27,701 bases of DNA from Priapulus caudatus (lineage: Eukaryota; Priapulida; Priapulimorpha; Priapulimorphida; Priapulidae). This document shows positions 12,701 through 23,038 of the stretch, in pieces. Position numbers and translations under genes: made by a program. The DNA lies in NCBI RefSeq assembly GCF_000485595.1, contig NW_014577874.1, positions 61,766-89,466 on the forward strand, given 5' to 3'. Below the pieces are notes generated by a model. The model did no database searches. It saw nothing but the letters and a program-made list of their open reading frames with translations, and had not been told where the DNA came from. Numbering within the stretch: position 1 is the stretch's first letter; each line of letters begins with the position of its first letter.

Positions 12701-13953
12701 NNNNNNNNNNNNNNNNNNNNNNNNNNNNNNNNNNNNNNNNNNNNNNNNNNNNNNNNNNNNNNNNNNNNNNNNNNNNNNNNNNNNNNNNNNNNNNNNNNNN
12801 NNNNNNNNNNNNNNNNNNNNNNNNNNNNNNNNNNNNNNNNNNNNNNNNNNNNNNNNNNNNNNNNNNNNNNNNNNNNNNNNNNNNNNNNNNNNNNNNNNNN
12901 NNNNNNNNNNNNNNNNNNNNNNNNNNNNNNNNNNNNNNNNNNNNNNNNNNNNNNNNNNNNNNNNNNNNNNNNNNNNNNNNNNNNNNNNNNNNNNNNNNNN
13001 NNNNNNNNNNNNNNNNNNNNNNNNNNNNNNNNNNNNNNNNNNNNNNNNNNNNNNNNNNNNNNNNNNNNNNNNNNNNNNNNNNNNNNNNNNNNNNNNNNNN
13101 NNNNNNNNNNNNNNNNNNNNNNNNNNNNNNNNNNNNNNNNNNNCCCCTCCCCCTCCCTCTCCCCCTCCCTACACTGCTCCTTCGCTACCCTGTAGCAGAA
13201 CTACGAGAGTGCTGACGATATTCCACTGATTCACCCGAAACGCAGATAGACCGCGTAGCGCCATCTGGCGGTGGCGTTTGCAAGTTAATTTACGACGCTA
13301 AACCTGGGGGCCGTTGTCAGAAACAAAATTAGTCTTAACATTAGTCTTAACATTAACCTTTTCTCTTAGACCGTCGACAGAAACGCTGCGAAGTTACCCG
13401 AGTGGAAAATCGTAGCAGATTTCCTCATAACAATACGAAACAAAGTGCTGTCGACGGTCTACGAGAGAATGTAAGTGTTAAGACTAATGTTAAGACTAAT
13501 TTTGTTTTTGACAACGGGCCCTTGATGTTTAGTCTCTGGTGTATGCGCAGAAGAAACTCAGAAACTCAGAAACTCGGAAACTCAGAAACTCGAAAACTCG
13601 GAAACTCAAAAAGTCGGATGTCGTTTCAGGTCGATGTATATTGAGATTATATATGATATTTAATAACTAATTTTTTTTAATTAATTTTCACAAATATTAA
13701 TATTGGTAATGCTAATATTATGTGATGTTCATTAATGCATGTGTGTGCGTGCGTGCATGCGTGTGCGTGCATGTACGTGTGCGTGTAGGTGTATATACTC
13801 ACTCTCCATCCTTCCTCAGGCAGTGAACCTGTGGTGTGTACAGTATCATGTGTGCGTGCGTGTGTGCGTGTACGTGTATGTACGTGTATGTGTATATACT
13901 CACTCTCCATCCTTCCTCAGGCAGTGAACCTGTGGTGTGTACAGTATCATGTG

Positions 13954-13989
<36 letters not shown>

Positions 13990-14072
13990 TGTACGTGTAT
14001 GTACGTGTATGTGTATATATACTCACTCTCCATCCTTCCTCAGGCAGCGAACCTGCGGTGTGTACAGTATTA

Positions 14073-14116
<44 letters not shown>

Positions 14117-16276
14117 TGTACGTGTATGTACGTGTATGTGTATATACTCACTCTCCATCCTTCCTCAGGCAGCGAACCTGCGGTGTGTACAACATCTCCG
14201 TCCAATCCTTGATCGGAATCGCCACGACCGAATCCTGCAACGAAGCAAATACGTGACGTCATCATTCTACGCAGTGACATCATCATTATACGCGGTGACG
14301 CTATATGCCATGCCGGCCGGTAACAGTAAATTCTGTGGCCGACCGTGGAAAAACGTAATTAACATACGTCGTTAACATGCATCGTTACGGACTCAATTTC
14401 GCGCGCGACGCACGCCACTCGTTCACGCTCTACGCCGCGTCGTCGTCATCGCCGCGGTAACGCGTGCACACATGATTGACGCTCTACGCTGCATCGTTGT
14501 CGTCGTTGCTGCGGTAACGCGCGCGCGCGGGCAGATGATTGGCGGACTCACGATTGCGGCGTCGATGTCTATGGAACCCTGCAGGGTGAGGCTGATGTAG
14601 TCGGTGTCGACAGCGTACACCGCCGCGCGTCCCTCCAGGTCGAGAACGACAGAGCGACACAGCGACCTGACGGACGAACAAACACGGAGAGAGTGATCAG
14701 TCGGAGAATCTAAACGTGTCGAGAATCTAATCAACATAACATCCGACCATCCACGAGAAAAAGACTGCGTTACAATGCACACCAGTCGCAAATCTAAACA
14801 ACACAACAAACAAACACAGAGAGAGCGATCAGTCGGAGCGCCTAAATAACGTAACATCTGGCGAGCGGCAGGTAGCGCCACAATGCACACCCTGTCGAGA
14901 ATTTAACTGACATAACGTCCGAACATCCACAAGAAAAAAAATGCGCAACAATGCACACCAGTCGCAAATTTAAACAACATTTTAGCATAATCCGGTAGAA
15001 ACTACGATTAACTGCGATATTTATCTGCGCTTAACGGGTGGCACCACAATGCACACCCTGTCTACAAACTAAGAAAAATACAACATCTGACCATCTACAA
15101 GTGACAGATGGCGCCACGTGTGCCGTACCTGTAGTTGCAGTCGTAGAGCAGGGCCTTGCCCTGCTGTGGTCCGCTGGGCGTAGCGACGTCCACGGCTAGT
15201 GTGTCCATGCGGCCACGCTCCGTCATGTAGTAGTTGATGAGCAGCAGGTATTCACCAGGAGCGTCCGTCACCAGGTCCAGAAACATGGACGTCTGCACAC
15301 GCGTGCATGCAGGGGGGAGAGAGAGAGAGAGGAGGGGAGAGAGAGGGGGGAGAGGGAGAGAGATATAGTCACCATATAGTTATGTTCATAGATATAGTTC
15401 ATGTAAATTATATATTATTCCTATTTATTAAAGCCGCAATATGCGCATCCAAACGCTAATTTCTCCAGTACTAGACTAGCAAATTCTTTGTGTCATGCAT
15501 AATCACACTACCTTATGACAAAATAAACTCTAGTTCCTCCCATTTCACTGCGCGTTTGCTTAAAACCCACAAGAAAGAGGTGAGAAAACTGGCAATCTGG
15601 CGCCAACGCCATGGGAGGAACTAGAGTTTATTTTGTCATAAGGTAGTATGATTATGCATGACACGAAGAATTTGCTAGTCTAGTACTGGAGAAATTGGAT
15701 GGATGCGCATATTGCAGCTTAATAATGGTTTGATATGGCTTTTACTATAGTTATTATTATATATTTATTTAATTATAATTATTATACATTTATTTATTTA
15801 TATTATATATTTAATCATTTGTAGGGTCGTAGCTAGCAGGGGAGGGCGCCCGCTACACACCACTGGCGCCCCCTACACACCAGCGGCGCCCCCTACCTGG
15901 TTGTTGCTGAGCCAGGCCATGGACGGGGAGTCGAGGGCGGTGAGCACGTGCTCGTCCTCTAGCTGCTGCACGCGCATGCGCTCGTTGTTCACACCCACGT
16001 ACCCCGTCTCTCCACGGGCACGCGGGTACTGTGCCAGCGGCGGGTAGACGTAGTGAAGGCAGGTGGCGCCGGCAGCAGCATCAAGCGAGCACGGAGCGTA
16101 GATGTGCTCCTGTAGCAGCGTCGCCTCGTAGTAGACTTGTGGGAGCAGCACGAAGTAGTCCTGCAGTGATGAGAGAGAGAAAGGAGTTAGAGATTAGAGA
16201 GAGAGAGCGAGAGAGCGAGAGAGCGAGAGAGCGAGAGAGCGAGAGAGCGAGAGAGGAGAGAGCGAGAGAGAGAAAG

Positions 16277-16346
<70 letters not shown>

Positions 16347-18084
16347 TGAGAACTAGCAACTTGACCACAGCCCCAGTCCTTGCGCCACACGTCCATGATC
16401 GCACTCTAGCATCTAGTGTAAGCCAATCCTCCTCCCCCCCCTCCTTATCCCCCCGCACGTACCAGGTCAGGATGCTTTTTTTTTTTTTTTTTTTTCCTCC
16501 CTCCCCTCTCCTCTCCCCTCCTCTCTCTCCCTCCCCTTTCCCCATCTCTCCCTCGCCTGCCCCCGCGCCACTTACAGAACACCGCCGTCCACGAGATCAG
16601 CGATGTGTCCCTCCCCCTCTCCTACTCCCCTCCCCTCCTGGCCCGCGCACGTTACCAGGACACGCGCGTCCACGAGGCTCACGGATGTGTCCCTCCCCCT
16701 CTCTCTCCCCTCCCCCTGCCCGCACGCCTACCAGGAACACCGCGTCACGCAGGTCAGGATGCGTGTCCCTTCCCCTCTCCTCTCCTCCCTCTGCCCCAGC
16801 GCACGTACCAGGAACACGGTCCACGAGCGTCAGGGGATGTGTCCCTCCCCCTCTCCCTCCTCCCCTCCCTCCTGCCCGCCGCACGTACAGCGAAACAGCC
16901 GCGCCACTCAGCGTCAGGGATGGTGTCCCTCCCCCTCTCCTCTCCCCTCCCCTCCTGCCCCGCGCACGTACCAGGAACACGGCGTCCACGAGGTCAGGGA
17001 TGCTAGTGGTGACCGTCCAGCGACCCGGGTCTAGCACGAACGGGTAGTCTGTGCCTCCGACCTTGACCGACGTGAAAGATGGCTGTGTAGAGGGCAGCAG
17101 CTCCAACGTGCCCTTCTGTACGGTCGCTACGGAAACAACACAAGAACAACTGACGCGCGGCGAAAACTTTGCAGGCGAACGGCTGTATAGAACGGGGTAG
17201 CACCTGTGTCTATTAGGGACATTTGGCAGTTATACAATAAAATCACGCCTAGAGAACAGGCACCTGTCTATAAAGGACACTATGGTCAGATGGTGATTTT
17301 CCTGCAGTGGTAGTTATGCAGAGAAATCACTTCTATAGAACAGGCACCTGTTTATAAAGGACACTTTTGGTGTTTCCTTATATACAACCAACATCTATAC
17401 ATTAGACAGAAATCAAGAGAGAGGGGGGGTTGAAACAGACATTGAGACAGACAATGAGACAGAGCAGAACAGACATTGAGACAGACAATGAGACAGAGAG
17501 CAGAACAGACATCGAGACAGATGATGAGACAGAGAGCAGAACAGACACCGAGACAGATGATGAGACAGGGAGCAGAACAAACATTGAGACAGATGATGAG
17601 ACACGGCGAGACGTCGGTACTTACTCGTCTCGTCGTCGTACTCTGACGTGACGATGACCTGTCCGTTGATGGTCTTGCTGCCGCGGTTGACGTAGTGATA
17701 GACGATCAGGTACAGGCTGGGCTTGTCTACCTCAATGTCCATCAACACATCCGGCTGTACGAACAATGCAACCATAGAACACCCCAACACAACAAACAAT
17801 GCAACCATAGAACACCCCAACACAACAAACAATGCAACGAACAACGGAACCACTGAACACACCGTGGCAAGAAACAACGAAACCACTGAACACAGCATGG
17901 CAAGAAACAATGGAACACCCCGAGACAAGGAACAATCGAACCATTGAACAAGCTGTGGCAAGGAACAACAGAGCCAATGAACAAGACAATGAAGAACCGA
18001 TGACGTAGAATAAATAAGCATTCCCTCATTATCCCACTCCTGAATAAATATATATATATATATATATATGTCTGTATATGTATG

Positions 18085-18132
<48 letters not shown>

Positions 18133-21100
18133 CACATACATACATACATTACAGACACATATATAGGTAATAACAACCAAAGCATCCGTGCGTGAATCCC
18201 CCGCGCGGACGACTGCCCCACAGCGCCCCCTGGCGAGTGTACCTGCGTCTGTGAGAATATGGCGTATCCGCGCCACGAGTATCCGGGGAAGACGTCGTCG
18301 TGGTAGGCAAACCTGACGAGGCTCCCGCTCGGTGTGCGACCGTCCTCGATCTCAAACTGATGCTGGAAGAGCGTGGGGAAGAAGTGGTTCGTGTGCGGGT
18401 AGTCGCACGCCCGGCCGGACACACGCGGGCGGCAGAGGCACTGACCCGTGACAGTGTCACAGTGAGCGTTCAGTGCCCCGCCCGCGTCGCACATACAAGC
18501 TGCAAGGGGAGAGAGAAACATAGATGTAGCGGTACGTAGCGGAACAGAGGGTAACGTAGCAAAACGCAGTGGTGTAGCAGAATGTAGAGGAATTAACATA
18601 GCCTATCACGCCAAAGAACGAGACGTACTTGCCAACAAAAAAATAAACCCGTGCGTGTGTCATCATCTGAAATCTCACGGATATCATCTCTGGATTTACG
18701 GTATTAAGAAAGCCGGTCATTTCTTCAATGTAAATTGTTTTCGTAGGATTTCTCGACCAAAACGCACTCCTTAACTACAACATGCAGCCACACGCCGATC
18801 ACGCTGCCACGCGCCAGGGGACGCGACGCCACGCCACGCGACTCACACTCGCATCCGAACAGGTTGTTTTCGAGCAGCTTGTAGGTTCCGGGCTGGCACT
18901 GGTCGCAGCGTCGTGACGTCACGTAGGGCTTGCAGAGACACTGTCCTGTCTCCCCGTCACACGAACTGTAGCCAGACAGCGTGCCAGGCTCCCAGCAGTC
19001 GCAGTCTGCAGCACAAACAAACGCGCGAGCAGACGACATTATTACGACAGACATTAATTATTCAACAATATTACGTCAGCAAGGTCGCAGTCTGCAGCAC
19101 AAACAAACGCGCGAGCAGACAATATTATGTAGTCAAGGTCGCGGCAAGGGTCACCGTTTTTACGGTTTTCGCGCGACTTCCAGCGATTTATTTCACACGA
19201 TGATGTGTATCGTCGTGTCTATTTAATCGTTATGCGTTATTATATATGTCACTTATTTTAACGTTATAATATTATAGGACGAATTAATTATTGATTATTT
19301 TTATTGATGTTTATCCTATTCTATATATATATTATAATTATATATATTTATATAATGTATCTCTATTTTATGAGAATTTATTTAGTATAGACTCACCCTG
19401 ACAACCTTCTCTGTTATTGTGTTGAAGGTTCCAGAACAAAGACTTGCACTCATCACAGATACGCCCTGTAAGACAACGCCAACAATGATCAGTCACAACA
19501 CGCTCTCCCACACGATGGCGCCACTGACACTACACTCGCACACGATGGCGCCACTGATGCCACGCTCACACACAATGGCGCCACTGACACTATACTCCCA
19601 CACGATGGTGCCACTGATATTATACTCCCACACGATGGCGCCACTGACACCGCGACGTAACTATGCGCGCACGGTCGGCGTCCACCGGCGTCGTTGCCAT
19701 GCCTACCTGTCACTCGTTCCTTGCACTCGCACAGTTGTCCCTCGGCGACGGTGTCACATCCGCCGAACGAATCTGACACGCCGGCCGGATGACAGTTACA
19801 CGCTGCAACGACAATATGTCACGCGTCAATGTTAGACAGCATTGAACACACAGCAGAACAACAGAACATCAGAATAGCAGAACATCAGAACAACATAATA
19901 GCAGAACAACACAACATCAGAACATCAGAATAGCAATAGAATGCAGTGACTTCACCAGAACACAGCCTATCTCTCACTGTGAGGAAAGAGTGAGAAAATC
20001 AGTGATTCTCCTTTCTCCCTCCACTAATGCACACGAGAAGGAATCGTGATAAAGAGAGAAGGTGGAATAATGGAAGTGTATAATACGTTGTAATGACTTT
20101 AGGAGTACTATATATCATATCTCTCTTGCGTTTACTATCTGCAGATTCCAACTCGCAGTGGTTCCGCATGGAGTGTAGATATGGAGTGAATCTATGGTGT
20201 GTGTGTGTGTGTGTGCGTGCGTGCGTGCGTGTATGCGTATGTGTGTGTGCGCACGTGCGTGCGTGTGTGCGTGTCTGCGTGCGTGCGTGCGTGTGGGAGG
20301 TTACTCACACTCGCAGAGCGGGTAGTTGTAGTGAGCGTGCGTGCGTGCGTGCGCGCACGTGTGTGTGTGTGTGTGTGTGTATGTGTGTGTGTGCGCGTGT
20401 GTGTGTGTGTGTTACTCACCCTCGCACAGCGGGTAGTTGTAGAAGTTCTCTCGGCAGCGGTCGCAGTGTAGACCCTCGAAGTTACCGCGGCAGATGCACT
20501 GTCCCTGGTCGTTACACGAGGCACCATGGGCTCCCAGCAGGTCGCAATCACACGCTGCAAGCACGCGAGCGGTCACACATGTTACACAGTAGTCACGCGC
20601 TACAAGCATGCAAGGACGCATGGGTAGTGTAGGCACACGATGTGATGGCAAACAATGTTCAAGCAGTAAAGTAGATACTGTATTTATAAATATATATATA
20701 CACTCTCCTTCCCTCAGCTTCCCAACCCCCATACACCCCCCTATTCCCTCACTTTCTCCTTTCCTCCTCGCCCCTACGCTCCTGTATCATCCACTGCCCT
20801 TCTGCCTCTCCTCTCCTCTCTGTCCCCTCCCCCTCCCTTTCCCTATCCTCGCTCCTCCGCTACCGACTCCGCAGCGACAGCAAGAGGCAGAACAACTTAC
20901 GCAAGCAATCGGGGTAGCTGTAAAACCCGGATGCGCACAGGCCGCACTTGGGTCCGGAGAAGTTGGGCTTGCATCGGCACTGTCCCGTCACGGCACACGC
21001 GTCTCCCTCCGAGCCGACCGGGTCACACGTGCACTCTAAAACATGCGTCGAAGGTCAACGCCAAGGTCATGGGGGTCAAAGGTCGCGTGCGTGCGTGGGG

Positions 21101-21954
21101 TAGAATGAATGTGACACACGCACATGAGTCATCCATAAGTAACGAGTGAAAAAGGGTAGTTGTTCTGTGAATCCGACTTTATATTTAACACCTCTGGCGT
21201 CGTACGCACGTCGTACAAGCAAGAATTATGCACAAGAAAAAAATAATCACAAATCTCGTTTAGTGTAAGTTTTTCTCAGCAGATGGCAGCAGGGTAGGAT
21301 CACCTTGGCAATCGGGAAAGCCGTAGAATCCGGCTGCGCAGCGACCGCAGTTGGCGCTGTTGAATCCGTCCAGACAGAGACACCGTCCAGTCTCATCATT
21401 GCATATCTCAGGCGTCACTCCCGCTAGGTCACACTGACAGTCTGCAAGCAACATTATTAAGAACATTAATATTGCACATCGTGCGAATTATTAATTAATA
21501 AAATTAACACTCATTAACATGAAACACATTCATCTGTTGCGCAATTTCTACAAACTCGTTGCTTGATCGTGAGGAATTGTTATCTTGGATTCAAGTCAAT
21601 TCAATTTCAATTTATTTGCATTTTAAAAAATATTACAAACTAACGTTGATCAAACCGACAAATCAATACTCTGCGTATAATTTTTTTTGACTTCACTCTT
21701 AACCAGAGAGAAAGAGAGAAAGTTCCAGTGCAGAAAAAAAATAATAAAACAACATCAAAGTATAACCGGATCCTTGCAAGACAAGATGTGACAAAAGAAA
21801 TGATTAGCATTTGCTAAACGAGTTAGTAATGAGAACAGGACACATGGTACAGTGCCATTCAGTGGAAACGGTATGTTAATATCATGTATAACTTACCGCA
21901 AACTCACATGCCACTGCTGCATGAAATGTAAGTGAATAGATATATATAATAATA

Positions 21955-21985
<31 letters not shown>

Positions 21986-23007
21986 CGTATATGTGAGTAT
22001 ATATTTATGTAAATGAGCAGGGTGTGTTCGCGTGAACGCCTTGCCGACAAGTTTCGCCCCTGCAGAGATACGCACCACGGTGCATTACCAGATGTATATA
22101 TATATATATATATATATTATCATATCTGGCAGAATAAGGCAGTGTGCGGTACAGTGAACGTACAGTATACTTGTTTCCCCCAACGCCCAAAAACGGGTCG
22201 TACGTTTGCGATTGAGATAAAAGCAGCGAATCTGGCAAGCAAGCGTTACAAAGTATCACAAATAGAATAGGAAGTGAACCCCAGCTAGATTATAACGACG
22301 AAATAATATGCTCGTACGATATATTTATTGGTAGCAAGTCTTTTTTATATCACGATTCACTACCAAGGCATTTATACAATACATTCAGACATTTATATAG
22401 ACGTATAGGTTTTAATAAGCAAGATTAAAATCTCGAAACCGGGAGAGTTCGACTAGTGTGCTGTGTGCATAATAGTGACTAGTATTAAATGGATCAGCCA
22501 CTGTGTATAGAACCTGGCGATTATATAAGTTATTAATTAAGCTCTATAGTGATTGCATTCATCAGTTATGCATACACTCCCTAGCCTGTAAACACTCACA
22601 TACACGTAACAAAATAACATCTACAAATAAAATATCAGGAGCTAGTGAATATAAAACATTACAGAACATTATTCTCTCCTGCAGATATGCATATCTAGAT
22701 AACATACAACTCGTAACATGTCACGTGTATTAACCTATATATAAACCTACATGGCGTCATGCTCTAAATGTCATGAAACGCTTGCACGACAATGGACGAA
22801 TTATTAGGAAGTAACTAGCCGGGTAACCGGCGTTGCTCCTGGAAAAACGCGTAGGAACAACTTTTAAAGCAACTTCTGGGGCGCCATATATATTTACTTG
22901 ATTGTAAGAATGGAGTCGTAACTGAGAAACAAAATATGAAGTTATTAGGAAGTAGTGGTATATATACATATATATATATATAGAGATATATAGATAGCTG
23001 GATAGAT

Positions 23008-23038
<31 letters not shown>

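Noticed and set aside
13799-14375. Open frames of CVRACVRAC type on the plus strand
   Set aside because: GTGC microsatellite plus exon-edge copies; open in several frames, and antisense to exon 17.
16031-17047. 338-codon plus-strand ORF
   Set aside because: Runs antisense over exons 13-14 and through the CT-rich echo array; low-complexity composition and no domain.
22013-22270. 85-codon plus-strand ORF ([14 protein letters not shown]...)
   Set aside because: Interrupted by a TA microsatellite translated as poly Tyr-Ile; no recognisable domain and no splice or start context that supports it.
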